In this document: positions 18,028 through 27,420 of the stretch, piece by piece
Position numbering within the stretch: the stretch's first letter is position 1
How the letters are laid out: every line of letters starts with the position of its first letter
Origin: Hyphomicrobium facile
GTDB taxonomy: Bacteria > Pseudomonadota > Alphaproteobacteria > Rhizobiales > Hyphomicrobiaceae
Assembly (NCBI RefSeq): GCF_900116175.1
Contig: NZ_FPCH01000002.1
Span: 1,178,001-1,242,000 of the forward strand
Direction of reading: 5' to 3'
DNA length: 64,000 nucleotides
The notes under the pieces: generated by a model
Told to the model about the DNA's origin: nothing
Database searches by the model: none
Seen by the model: only the letters and a program-made list of their open reading frames with translations
Program-made: the position numbers and the translations under genes

Positions 18028-19452
18028 ATGCGCACACTATTTTTGCAGGCTCCTTCATTCGACGGCTTCGACGGCGGAGCAGGATCTCGATATCAGGCGC
18101 GGCGCGAAATACAGTCGTTCTGGTACCCAACCTGGCTGGCGCAGCCCGCCGCGCTGGTCGAGAATTCCAAGCTCATCGACGCGCCGCCGCACCGTACCAG
18201 TCTCCAGGATGTTCTCGCCGAAGTGCGCGATTACGACCTCGCGGTGCTGCACACCTCGACGCCGTCGTTTGATTCGGACGTCAAAGTCATCGAGGCGATG
18301 AAGGCGACCAACCCGAACCTCAAGGTCGGACTGATCGGCGCCAAGGTCGCGGTGCAGTCCAACGAAAGCCTGGTGGACGCGCCGATTGTCGACTTCGTGG
18401 CCCGCAATGAGTTCGATTTCACGATCAAGGACGTCGCCGACGGCGTGCCGTGGAGTGACATCAAGGGTCTTTCCTACCGCAACGCGCAGGGCGTCATCGT
18501 GCACAACGAGGACCGCGCTGTGATGCATGACATGGACACGCTGCCCTTCGTTACGCCGGTCTACAAGCGCGACCTCGTGATGGAGAATTACTTCATCGGC
18601 TATCTGAAGCACCCGTACATCTCGTTCTACACGGGGCGCGGCTGCAAGAGCCGCTGCACGTTCTGCCTGTGGCCTCAGACTGTTGGCGGCCATCGCTATC
18701 GGACCCGCTCCGTCGGGCACGTCATCGAGGAGGTGCGATACATCCTCAAGGCGTTCCCGCAGATGAAAGAGCTGATGTTCGACGACGATACCTTCACCGA
18801 CGACCTGCCGCGCGCGGAAGCAATTGCCAAGGAGCTCGGCAAGCTCGGTGTCACGTGGTCGTGCAATGCCAAGGCGAACGTACCGCGCGAGACGCTGAAG
18901 GTGCTCAAGGACAACGGCCTGCGCCTGCTGCTCGTCGGCTACGAGAGCGGCAACCAGCAGATCCTGCATAACATCAAGAAGGGCATGCGGGTCGAGGTCG
19001 CGGAGAAGTTCACGAAGGACTGCCACGAACTTGGCATCAAGATCCACGGCACCTTCATCCTCGGCCTTCCGGGAGAATCGAAGGAGACGATCGAGGAGAC
19101 CATCAAGTTTGCGACGAGGATCAACCCGCACACGATCCAGGTCTCGCTCGCCGCGCCGTATCCGGGCACGTTCCTCTACAAGCAGGCTTCCGAGAACGGC
19201 TGGCTCGACGTCGATAATGCCGAGCTCATCAACGCTAACGGCATCCAGATCGCGCCGCTACACTATCCGGGTCTGTCGCACACCGAGATCTTCTCTTCGG
19301 TCGAGGACTTCTATCGCAAGTTCTACTTCCGGGTGCCGAAGATTGCTTCGATCGTCGGCGAGATGATAACGCAGCCCGACATGATGAAGCGCCGCCTCCG
19401 CGAGGGCGTCGAATTCTTCCAGTTCCTGCGTGAACGCCGCAACGCCGCGTAG
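18028..19452 (+). CDS. hpnJ: HpnJ, B12-binding-type radical SAM hopanoid enzyme
   Basis: 474 residues. The N-terminal 150 or so residues form a cobalamin-binding-like Rossmann domain. The radical SAM cluster motif is C206-x3-C210-x2-C213 (GRGCKSRCTFC). HpnJ contracts the glucosamine head group of bacteriohopanetetrol to the cyclitol ether in other bacteria. It lies 12 bases downstream of hpnI. Whether it has its usual substrate here is uncertain because hpnK is missing from the window. Confidence 0.94.
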   Translation: MRTLFLQAPSFDGFDGGAGSRYQARREIQSFWYPTWLAQPAALVENSKLIDAPPHRTSLQDVLAEVRDYDLAVLHTSTPSFDSDVKVIEAMKATNPNLKVGLIGAKVAVQSNESLVDAPIVDFVARNEFDFTIKDVADGVPWSDIKGLSYRNAQGVIVHNEDRAVMHDMDTLPFVTPVYKRDLVMENYFIGYLKHPYISFYTGRGCKSRCTFCLWPQTVGGHRYRTRSVGHVIEEVRYILKAFPQMKELMFDDDTFTDDLPRAEAIAKELGKLGVTWSCNAKANVPRETLKVLKDNGLRLLLVGYESGNQQILHNIKKGMRVEVAEKFTKDCHELGIKIHGTFILGLPGESKETIEETIKFATRINPHTIQVSLAAPYPGTFLYKQASENGWLDVDNAELINANGIQIAPLHYPGLSHTEIFSSVEDFYRKFYFRVPKIASIVGEMITQPDMMKRRLREGVEFFQFLRERRNAA

Positions 19453-19477
19453 TTTTTGGGCTGCCGCCGGCTTGTAT

Positions 19478-19555
19478 GGATCCCGGCCTTCGCCGGGATG
19501 ACGGGGTGTGGGTGACCTTCTTCCAATAACGTCATCCCCGCGCAGGCGGGGATCC
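19478..19555. repeat. Inverted pair of small palindromic repeats
   Basis: The left unit, GGATCCCGGCCTTCGCCGGGATGACG without its last six bases, spans 19478-19503. The right unit, CGTCATCCCCG...CGGGGATCC, spans 19530-19555. Each is a hairpin (CCCGGC/GCCGGG and CCCCGC/GCGGGG), and the two face each other, so the whole can also fold as one cruciform. Such GGATCCCCG...CGGGGATGACG units are common dispersed repeats in proteobacterial genomes. Here they lie between the convergent hpnJ and hpnN and may act as a bidirectional terminator. Confidence 0.8.
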
Positions 19556-19619
19556 GCCCAAGTAGATAGTTCATCGCAAAGTCTTGGCTTGGCTTGAATG
19601 ACTAGCTTGGGCGGGTCGG

Positions 19620-22241
19620 CTACGGCTCGGTTTGTAGTGCCTTTTCGTTTTCGTGCTTGGCCGCGTTCCGCGGCGGGCCCATCAGGATCGGCTGGAAGAG
19701 AACGGCGGCCGCAAGCGTCGTCACGAGCGAGAGCGCCAGCAGCTCACCCATGCTCGACGTTCCGGGATGGCTTGAGAAGAACAAGCTGCCGAACGCGACT
19801 GCCGTCGTCATGGCGCTGAACATGACAGCGCGCGTCAGCGGCGACGCCAGCAAGCTCGTTTCGCCTTCGCGCCAAGCGAGCACGTAATAGATCTTGAACG
19901 CGACGCCGACGCCCAGCAGCACGGGCAGCGCGATGATGTTCGCGAAATTCAACGGCAGCTTCAGCAGCACGCACAGTTCGAGCGTCACGACGCCGGCGAG
20001 CAATAGCGGCACGAGCGTCAGCAGCACGTCCGAGATGCGGCGCAGCGCAACGAACAGGATGATCGTTATCGAAACGAGTGCCAGCAAGCCCGCCTGGATG
20101 AACGAGCGCACAACCGTCTTCGCCGATTCCTGAATGAGGATCGGCACGCCGGTTGCTTCGGGAGCAACGGCGAGCACGGCGGACGCAAAGCGACGGAGGT
20201 TTGCGTTGTCGTTCCCGTCGCCCTTCGGCCCGATTTCGACCCGGGCGCGGCCATCGGCCGTTATCCAGTCGGCAATGATCTCTGGCGGCAGATTCTCAAG
20301 CGTTACCGGCTCAGCCTTGAGGGCTGAACGAATTTGCGCGAGGCGCAGTTTGAGGCCGTCGAGCAGCGCTTTTTCAACCTTTGCCCGCGCGTCAACCGGC
20401 GCCTCCGCGAGTTTGCGAAGCGTCGCCGCCATGTGGGTGGCGAGCGGCGGTGCGCCCGGCAATTTGCTTACGTCCTCAAACGCCTTGGCGGTATCTCGCA
20501 GTGTCGTCTGCGTTTCGGCGTCCGTCGGCGTTGCCGCAATTTCGTCGGGCTCGATGGTCGGGCCGAGCAGGTCCGCCGCGTCTCTTATGATGGCCAGCTT
20601 TTCGTCCTGATGGTCGGGCACGAAGCTCGCCAGCGTTACTGTGTGTCCGACTTCCGGCAGCTTATCGAGCTTTGCTGCCAGCGCCTTCGCGTCGGTGAGG
20701 TTCGGCGCCAGGATCTCGATCGTGTTCGGAGCGGTCAATGGATCGCGCATCAGATCGTTGAAGGTCGAGACCGATTCGACCTTGTCGCTGCGCAAGTTGA
20801 TCGGATTGAAATCGAACTCGAGCTTGGTGAGAAGCGGCAGACCGGCGACGACGCCAATCGCCGTCAGCGCAAGAATGCCGTGGCGGTGGCGCGCCATGAA
20901 GCGATCTACCGGCGCGAGAGACTGGTAGCCGACGTCGTGCGGCTCGCCCGGAGGATTAAGAACGGAAAGCATCGCCGGCAAGAAAGTGATGCTCGTCAGG
21001 AACGCGATAATCATGCCGCTGCCGGCAATGAGGCCAAGCTCGGATACACCGCGGTAATCGGTCGGCAGAAATGCATAGAAACCCGCTGTCGTCGCCGCAG
21101 CAGCGAGCGCCAGAGGTTTCCCGGCGTTCTTTCCGGCCGCGATCAACGCGTCGCGGAGACCATGTTTGTTGAAGCGCTCGTGGCGGTATCTGACCGAGAA
21201 CTGGATACCGAAATCGACGCCGATGCCGACGAACAGTACCGCGAACGCGACCGAGATAAGGTTGAGTGCGCCGACGAGGTAGAGCCCCAGCGCGCCTGTC
21301 ATCGCAAGTCCGGAGAAGAGGCTGACGAGAACGGCGAAGATAATGCGACCCGACCTCAGCGCCAGCCAAAGAATGAAAAGAACGGCTGCGATCGTGACGG
21401 CGGTATTGATGGCTGCGCCTTCGGCAACGGTCCCGAATTCCTCATCCGCCATCGGGACGGATCCCGTCAGCCGGACCCGCACGCCGTTCTCGGGTGTCAA
21501 TCCGAGCCGCTTTGCGGTTTCGCGGATCAACGCCGTTGCATCGGCGCCGGGTTGCAAATCTGAATAATCGAGAACGGGCTTCACCTCGAGGAAGCGGCGA
21601 AGCTCGGAGGGGTTCGGGCTTCCGCCCGTTAGCAGCTGACCCCAGGGAAACGCCGTTTCCCTTCCCGCCATGATGTCATCGATGGCAATGGCCAGCGCGC
21701 CCAGCGGCTTGTCGAAATCCGACCACTTGGCGCGATCGTCCTTCACACCCAGAGGGACGAATGAGAGCGCCTTCGCCAACCCGTTGAGCGTCGGATCGGC
21801 GGCGAGCGTCCCGAGCACGGGCTGCGCCTTAATCAGGCCCTCGGTTGTCTCCTTGAGTTCCGGCAGCGACAGATAAAGGAGGCCGTTCTTTTCGAAGAAG
21901 GGGCCGCCGTCACGCCGCCGGACGATCTGGAAAGGATCGGGTTTTGATTCGCTCAGGGCTGCCGCGAGACTGGCTGCTGCGGCTTCGGTCAGCTCCGGCG
22001 TTTTACCGTCAATGACTATATCTATGGTGTCGGTGTGCTGGGGAAACGCGGCGTCGAATTGGCGCTCGCGCTGGCGCCAATCGAGGTCCGAGGAGATCAG
22101 CTGACTTGTATCGGTCGTGATGGCGAAATTGTTGGCGACGTAGAAAATAGAGCCTGCCGTCAACGCCAGGCCCAGCAAAATGCTGGCCCAGCGCAGTCGC
22201 ACCGAGATGTCGACGATAAAGGAAACGACGCGCTCGATCAT
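19620..22241 (-). CDS. hpnN: HpnN, hopanoid RND-type transporter
   Basis: 873 residues of the MMPL/RND type: one N-terminal membrane span, a periplasmic domain, a block of five spans including GIGVDFGIQFSVRYRHE, a second periplasmic domain, and a second block of spans with LGVGVAFKIYYVLAWRE. HpnN moves hopanoids to the outer membrane in Rhodopseudomonas. It faces hpnJ and is divergent from ispH across 351 bases. Length is normal. Confidence 0.95.
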   Translation of the reverse strand: MIERVVSFIVDISVRLRWASILLGLALTAGSIFYVANNFAITTDTSQLISSDLDWRQRERQFDAAFPQHTDTIDIVIDGKTPELTEAAAASLAAALSESKPDPFQIVRRRDGGPFFEKNGLLYLSLPELKETTEGLIKAQPVLGTLAADPTLNGLAKALSFVPLGVKDDRAKWSDFDKPLGALAIAIDDIMAGRETAFPWGQLLTGGSPNPSELRRFLEVKPVLDYSDLQPGADATALIRETAKRLGLTPENGVRVRLTGSVPMADEEFGTVAEGAAINTAVTIAAVLFILWLALRSGRIIFAVLVSLFSGLAMTGALGLYLVGALNLISVAFAVLFVGIGVDFGIQFSVRYRHERFNKHGLRDALIAAGKNAGKPLALAAAATTAGFYAFLPTDYRGVSELGLIAGSGMIIAFLTSITFLPAMLSVLNPPGEPHDVGYQSLAPVDRFMARHRHGILALTAIGVVAGLPLLTKLEFDFNPINLRSDKVESVSTFNDLMRDPLTAPNTIEILAPNLTDAKALAAKLDKLPEVGHTVTLASFVPDHQDEKLAIIRDAADLLGPTIEPDEIAATPTDAETQTTLRDTAKAFEDVSKLPGAPPLATHMAATLRKLAEAPVDARAKVEKALLDGLKLRLAQIRSALKAEPVTLENLPPEIIADWITADGRARVEIGPKGDGNDNANLRRFASAVLAVAPEATGVPILIQESAKTVVRSFIQAGLLALVSITIILFVALRRISDVLLTLVPLLLAGVVTLELCVLLKLPLNFANIIALPVLLGVGVAFKIYYVLAWREGETSLLASPLTRAVMFSAMTTAVAFGSLFFSSHPGTSSMGELLALSLVTTLAAAVLFQPILMGPPRNAAKHENEKALQTEP

Positions 22242-22592
22242 GTGCGCGCCGCCGGTCGTGTTGGACGGCGTTGGATATTGAGATCGTAATTGGACATTCT
22301 AGAACGGACTCATGGTACCCCGGGGGAGGGATCGTTTTTCTCAACAGGCACCTACGATGTCGAACCTGTCGAGCACATGAACAGATGACATCTTTCAGTG
22401 TGTTGCTTTTGAGACACGACACTTCAACAGCATGTACGGCGCGACGTTGCCTCGGCTGCCTATCGATTGAACTAGCGCATAAAGTCGTGGACGACCATGA
22501 CCGATACGCCGAACGTCATTATCGGGAAGCGTTGATCCATTAGGTCTTTGACTGCGCGGGATATTGCGCGATCGCAGAACGGGGGTTTCTGC
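22242..22592. other. 351-bp divergent intergenic region, hpnN / ispH
   Basis: No ORF with family features was seen. It must hold promoters for hpnN (minus) and ispH (plus). The ispH start at 22593 has GGGGG 8-12 bases upstream. No RNA gene or repeat was recognised. Confidence 0.4.
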
Positions 22593-23522
22593 ATGAAAGT
22601 GATTTTGGCTCAGCCCCGGGGTTTTTGCGCAGGCGTGGTTCGAGCAATCGACATCGTCGAACGCTCGCTCGCCCAGCGTAGCGAACCTGTGTATGTGCGC
22701 CACGAAATCGTTCACAACCGTCATGTCGTCAACGATCTCAAGGCCAAGGGCGCCCGCTTCGTCGAAGATCTCGCCGAGGTGCCCAATGGCGCGCTCACGA
22801 TTTTCAGCGCTCACGGCGTGTCGCGCGCCGTCGAAGCCGACGCGCAAACGCGCCGCCTCACCGTCGTCGACGCGACGTGCCCTCTCGTGTCCAAGGTTCA
22901 CAAGCAAGGCCAGCGGTATTCGTCGCTCGGGCGGACCGTGATCCTGATCGGACATGCGGGCCACCCGGAGATCGAAGGGACGCTCGGGCGCATTTCCGGG
23001 CCTGTTTACCTTGTAGAAAATCGCGACGACGTGGCGAAACTCGATATTCCGGATGATACGCCCGTCGCCTACATCACCCAGACGACATTGAGTGTGGATG
23101 ACACCCGGGCAACCATCGAGGCAGTGAAAGAACGTTTCACTGACGTAATTGGGCCGGAAACACGCGACATCTGTTATGCGACGCAAAACCGGCAAACGGC
23201 CGTTCGCGACCTCTGCCGCTTCGTCGAGGTTCTTCTGGTCGTTGGCGCGAGCAATAGCTCGAACTCGAACAGACTACGTGAAATCGGCGCCGAATGCGGA
23301 ATACCAAGCTATCTCGTCGCAGACGGGAGCGAGGTCGATCCGGCATGGCTTGCCGGAGTGAACCTAGTTGGCGTAACAGCAGGTGCTTCGGCGCCTGATG
23401 TGCTTGTCGAAGACGTCATCGCCGCCATCGGAAGGGTCTCACCGATCGAGATCGAAATCCTCGATGGCGTCGAAGAGAAAATTACATTCCGCCTGCCGCC
23501 TGAATTGCTCGAGGCATCATGA
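22593..23522 (+). CDS. ispH: 4-hydroxy-3-methylbut-2-enyl diphosphate reductase
   Basis: 309 residues from the ATG at 22593. The three iron-sulfur cysteines are C12 ([12 protein letters not shown]), C96 ([11 protein letters not shown]) and C194 ([10 protein letters not shown]). The substrate-binding HEIVHN, SAHGVS and SSNSNRLRE motifs are all present. It makes IPP and DMAPP, the last step of the MEP pathway. It stands 46 bases upstream of hpnH on the same strand, so it supplies isoprenoid precursors within the hopanoid locus. Confidence 0.96.
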   Translation: MKVILAQPRGFCAGVVRAIDIVERSLAQRSEPVYVRHEIVHNRHVVNDLKAKGARFVEDLAEVPNGALTIFSAHGVSRAVEADAQTRRLTVVDATCPLVSKVHKQGQRYSSLGRTVILIGHAGHPEIEGTLGRISGPVYLVENRDDVAKLDIPDDTPVAYITQTTLSVDDTRATIEAVKERFTDVIGPETRDICYATQNRQTAVRDLCRFVEVLLVVGASNSSNSNRLREIGAECGIPSYLVADGSEVDPAWLAGVNLVGVTAGASAPDVLVEDVIAAIGRVSPIEIEILDGVEEKITFRLPPELLEAS

Positions 23523-23568
23523 TCGGGAATAATGCTGGTTCGAGCGCCGCAAGAAGGAGCCCTGTCGG

Positions 23569-24717
23569 GTGGGAATTCCATTAAACCAAGCTTTGTCGGT
23601 AGGTGCCTACGTCATCGGACAGCACCTCAGGGGGCGCAAACGCTATCCGCTCGTGCTGATGCTCGAGCCGCTCTTCCGCTGCAACCTCGCCTGCGCGGGC
23701 TGCGGAAAGATCGACTATCCCGATAAGATCCTCAACCAGCGCATCTCGGTCGCTGACGCGCTGCATTCGATGGACGAATGCGGAGCGCCGGTCGTCGTGC
23801 TCGCAGGCGGCGAGCCGCTGCTCCACAAGGAGCTGCCGGAGATCGTCGAAGGCGCGCTCAAAAAGGGCAAGTTCGTCACCGTCTGCACGAACGCGCTGCT
23901 GCTCGAGAAGAAAATCCATCTCTACAAGCCGCACAAGAATTTCAACTGGTCGATCCATCTCGACGGCGACAAGGAGATGCACGACAGGTCGGTTTGCCAG
24001 AAGGGCGTGTACGATCGCGCGGTCGAGGCGATCAAGGTTGCGAAGGCGAAGGGCTTCCGCGTCAACATCAACACGACCTTGTTCAGCGACGCAAAGGCCG
24101 AGCAGGTTGCGAAGTTCCTCGATGAGATGAAGAAGCTCGACATCGGCGGCGTTACTATTTCGCCCGGCTACGCCTACGAGCGCGCACCCGATCAGCAGCA
24201 CTTCCTCAATCGCACAAAGACGAAGCAGCTCTTTCGCGATATCTTCAAGCTCGGAAAGGGCGGCCGCGCGTGGCCGTTCTTCCAGTCGGCGCTGTTCCTC
24301 GATTTCCTCGCGGGCAACCAGACCTACCAGTGCACGCCGTGGGGCAACCCGACGCGCACCGTGTTCGGCTGGCAGAAGCCCTGCTATCTGCTCGGCGAAG
24401 GTTATACGAAGACCTTCAAGGAGCTGATGGAAAGCACCGACTGGGACAAGTACGGCACCGGCAATTACGAGAAGTGCGCGGATTGCATGGTGCACTCGGG
24501 CTTCGAGGCCTCGGCCGTCATGGATGCGGTAAAGAAGCCTTGGAAGATCGCGGCCGTCGCGCTTAGAGGCGTGAAGACGGACGGTCCGATGGCGCCTGAA
24601 ATCCCGCTCGACAAGCAGCGTCCGGCCGAGTTCGTGTTCTCACGTCACGTCGAGAACAAGCTAGCGGAGATCAGCGAAGCCGAGGCCCGGGCCAAGAAGC
24701 CGGTAGCAGCGGAATAA
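23569..24717 (+). CDS. hpnH: HpnH, adenosylhopane synthase (radical SAM)
   Basis: 382 residues from the GTG at 23569, 9-10 bases after AAGAAGGAG. The radical SAM motif is C38-x3-C42-x2-C45 (FRCNLACAGC), followed by the GGEP motif (VLAGGEPLLH). HpnH adds the adenosyl radical to diploptene, the first step in extended hopanoid side chains. Its last 57 bases overlap the 3' end of the convergent hpnG, and both reading frames are intact. Confidence 0.96.
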   Translation: MGIPLNQALSVGAYVIGQHLRGRKRYPLVLMLEPLFRCNLACAGCGKIDYPDKILNQRISVADALHSMDECGAPVVVLAGGEPLLHKELPEIVEGALKKGKFVTVCTNALLLEKKIHLYKPHKNFNWSIHLDGDKEMHDRSVCQKGVYDRAVEAIKVAKAKGFRVNINTTLFSDAKAEQVAKFLDEMKKLDIGGVTISPGYAYERAPDQQHFLNRTKTKQLFRDIFKLGKGGRAWPFFQSALFLDFLAGNQTYQCTPWGNPTRTVFGWQKPCYLLGEGYTKTFKELMESTDWDKYGTGNYEKCADCMVHSGFEASAVMDAVKKPWKIAAVALRGVKTDGPMAPEIPLDKQRPAEFVFSRHVENKLAEISEAEARAKKPVAAE

Positions 24718-25341
24718 CCCGCGCATTGCCCGGCGCGTTGCGTTGGCGGTCAGCAGCAGGCTCGGAAGCTGGCCCGGACGAACCATCAATGACTTGAGGA
24801 CGGCGGCAATGTCCGGCGTCCCATCCGGCTTCAGGCCGTTGACGGCTGCCGGCGGAAGCCGCTGCTTCGATGTGTCGGCGATCACCCGGAGTACCGCGAA
24901 CGGCAATTGATGCTCGGCGGCGAGGCGCGCAACGATGTGGCTTTCCATATCGGCCGCGAAGGCGCCGGTCGCCATGTAGAGTTTCTGCTTGTCGCCCGGT
25001 TCGGAGATGACCGCTTTCGCTCCGACGATTGCTCCGGACTCGGCGTTCGGCACCGCTTCGAAGAGACGATCGCTCCAGCGTTCGTCCGCCATGTAGGGTG
25101 TCCCGCCGCTGACGACGGACGTGCCGACGACAATCGTTCCGGACGCCAGGCCCGGCCTCAGCCCGCCTGCGATCCCGAAGCTGATGAGACCGCGGATGCC
25201 GCCATTGGCGATGGACCGCTCTATCAGCGATGCGAGGCGCTGCTCATCGCCGCCACCGGCCAAAGCCTTCACGAACCCGGATCGTTGCGCGACCCGAGCT
25301 TCGGCCCTCAGCCCCGTTGCGGCGACTACGACCCCCCTCAT
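24661..25341 (-). CDS. hpnG: HpnG, hopanoid nucleoside phosphorylase
   Basis: 226 residues of the purine-nucleoside-phosphorylase fold. Conserved parts are GIAGGLRPGLASGTIVVG and the substrate loop AADMESHIVA. HpnG removes adenine from adenosylhopane to give ribosylhopane. It is the last gene of the minus-strand operon hpnA to hpnG, 48 bases after shc, and its end overlaps hpnH on the opposite strand. Confidence 0.93.
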   Translation of the reverse strand: MRGVVVAATGLRAEARVAQRSGFVKALAGGGDEQRLASLIERSIANGGIRGLISFGIAGGLRPGLASGTIVVGTSVVSGGTPYMADERWSDRLFEAVPNAESGAIVGAKAVISEPGDKQKLYMATGAFAADMESHIVARLAAEHQLPFAVLRVIADTSKQRLPPAAVNGLKPDGTPDIAAVLKSLMVRPGQLPSLLLTANATRRAMRGLFRCYRLLGPGLGFADLR

Positions 25342-25389
25342 CCCCTCACATCATCCCCCCGGATTGTCCCCTCAGCTTAGCTTATCTTC

Positions 25390-27390
25390 TCACATTCCGA
25401 CCATAACTGATCGGGTATTTGAGGCTTTTAGATTGCGGTAGCGCGCCAAAGCCCACATCGGGAAGAATTTCGGGTACCCGTGGTAGCGAAGATAGAAGAC
25501 GCGCGGAAAGCCGGTCGCCGTGAAGCGCTTCTCGGCCCAGAAGCCATCTGAGCCCTGCGTTGCGGCGAGGTAGGCGATGCCTTTCTGGACAGCGGGGTTG
25601 TCGACCTCACCGGCCGCCATCAGCGCCAAGAGCGCCCATGATGTTTGCGAGGCGGTGCTCGGTGCCGGGGTGTAACCCTTGTAATCGAGGCTATAGCTTT
25701 CGCCGTCCTCGCCCCAGCCGCCGTCGCTGTTCTGGATTGAAAGAAGCCAGGCGACGGCCTTGCGGACGACGCTCGATGCCGGGTCGACGCCCGCTGCGTT
25801 GAGAGCGCACAACACCGACCACGTGCCGTAGATGTAATTCATTCCCCAGCGGCCGTACCAGCTGCCGTCTTTCTCCTGCGTCCGTTCGAGATAGGCGACC
25901 GCGTTATCGAGAACGTAGCTCTGGCCGCGGCGTTCTCCGAGTTGTGCCAGCATTGAAACGCAACGCGCAGCGACGTCGGCGGTCGGCGGATCGAGCAACG
26001 CGCCATGATCGGAAAACGGTATCTGATTGAGGTATTCGTACGTGTTGTCGGCGTCGAAGGCGCCCCAGCCGCCGTTCTTGCTTTGCATGCCTTCGATCCA
26101 CTCGCGACCGCGCGCGATCGACTCGCGATAAGCTTCCCCGTTTGGTTCCACTCGACCTTGTGCGCGGTCCATCGCCATCACGACCACGGCCGTGTCGTCG
26201 GTATCGGGATAGTGGGGATTTGCGTACTGGAACGCCCAGCCGCCGGGACGAATGCCGGGACGGCTCGCCGCCCAATCGCCGACAGTGTCGAGCACCTGCA
26301 ACGGCTTCAGCCATTGGAGCGCGCGCGCGGCTGCTGCCTCGGCCTGCGGGTCACCGACTTCCATAAGTGCGTGAGACGAAAGCGCCGTGTCCCAGACAGG
26401 CGACAGGCACGGCTGACAGTACGCCTCGTCATCCTTGACCATCAGCAGCTTTTCGATCGAGCCGCGCGCGGTGACGTAATTGGGATGATCGTGGGAATAT
26501 CCCAGCGCATCATAGACCAGCAAGGAATTGACCATCGCCGGGAAGATCGCGCCCAAGCCATCTTCGCCGTTCAGCCGCTCGTCGACGAACGCCACAGCCT
26601 TGTCGATGGAGCGCTTGCGTAGCGACTTCGGGAAATACGGCTCGAAGAACCGCAGCACGCGATCTATTGCGCCGAATATTTCCGACCACGGCGATTTCTG
26701 ATGCGGGCCTTTCGGCCAGACTTTGACGTTCTCCGGCGGGATCGTGAACAGCTCGGGGATGCCGACGGCTTTCGGATTCCGCGCCCTCGGCTTCAAGGCG
26801 TTCAGCACCGTCAGCGGCACCACCACAGTGCGCGCCCAGTAGGAAATCTTATCGAGATGGAACGGAAACCATCGCGGCAGCACCATGATCTCGACGGGCA
26901 TCACGGGAACGCCGGTCCAAGGTATGGCGCCGAAAAGTGCCAGCAGGTTGCGCGTGAAAACGTTGGCGTGAGAGGCGCCACCCTGCGAGAGGATCCAACC
27001 TCGCGCCTTCTTCATGTAAGGCTCTTCGGTACCGACGCCGATCATCTTCAGCGCATAATACGCTTTCACGCTCGCGCTGATGTTCGAGGCGCCATCATGG
27101 AATAGTGGCCAGCCGCCATTCTCGGACTGGATGCGGCGGAGATAGTTGGCGATCTTGGCTTCGAGAGCGGCGTCCACCGGCTCGGCAAGATAGTGGCGCA
27201 TCAGAACGTATTCTGCGGGGATCGTCGCGTCCGCCTCGAGTTCGAAAACGAAATGACCGTCGTCCCGCTGCAGCGCCAGCAGGGCCTTTTTGGCGGCGGT
27301 GATCGCGTTTTCAATGTCGGGCGTCGCAATTTCGCGCATCGCGCTATCGGACGGCAGGCGAGCGGAATGCGTCGCAGAGTCGAAGTTCAT
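25390..27390 (-). CDS. shc: Squalene-hopene cyclase
   Basis: 666 residues, the usual length. The catalytic DxDD motif is D396-T-D-D399, and several QW repeats (for example QNSDGGWGEDGESY and QSKNGGWGAFDADNTY) stabilise the alpha/alpha barrel. It is a monotopic inner-membrane enzyme that cyclises squalene to hopene and hopanol. It is sixth in the hpn operon, 30 bases after hpnE. Confidence 0.97.
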   Translation of the reverse strand: MNFDSATHSARLPSDSAMREIATPDIENAITAAKKALLALQRDDGHFVFELEADATIPAEYVLMRHYLAEPVDAALEAKIANYLRRIQSENGGWPLFHDGASNISASVKAYYALKMIGVGTEEPYMKKARGWILSQGGASHANVFTRNLLALFGAIPWTGVPVMPVEIMVLPRWFPFHLDKISYWARTVVVPLTVLNALKPRARNPKAVGIPELFTIPPENVKVWPKGPHQKSPWSEIFGAIDRVLRFFEPYFPKSLRKRSIDKAVAFVDERLNGEDGLGAIFPAMVNSLLVYDALGYSHDHPNYVTARGSIEKLLMVKDDEAYCQPCLSPVWDTALSSHALMEVGDPQAEAAAARALQWLKPLQVLDTVGDWAASRPGIRPGGWAFQYANPHYPDTDDTAVVVMAMDRAQGRVEPNGEAYRESIARGREWIEGMQSKNGGWGAFDADNTYEYLNQIPFSDHGALLDPPTADVAARCVSMLAQLGERRGQSYVLDNAVAYLERTQEKDGSWYGRWGMNYIYGTWSVLCALNAAGVDPASSVVRKAVAWLLSIQNSDGGWGEDGESYSLDYKGYTPAPSTASQTSWALLALMAAGEVDNPAVQKGIAYLAATQGSDGFWAEKRFTATGFPRVFYLRYHGYPKFFPMWALARYRNLKASNTRSVMVGM

Positions 27391-27420
27391 AGAGGCTCTC
27401 CCAGAAGTTCGAGCGTCCTA

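Noticed and set aside
20334-21563. 409-codon ORF opposite hpnN
   Set aside because: Shadow of hpnN, charged low-quality protein, no ribosome binding site or domain.
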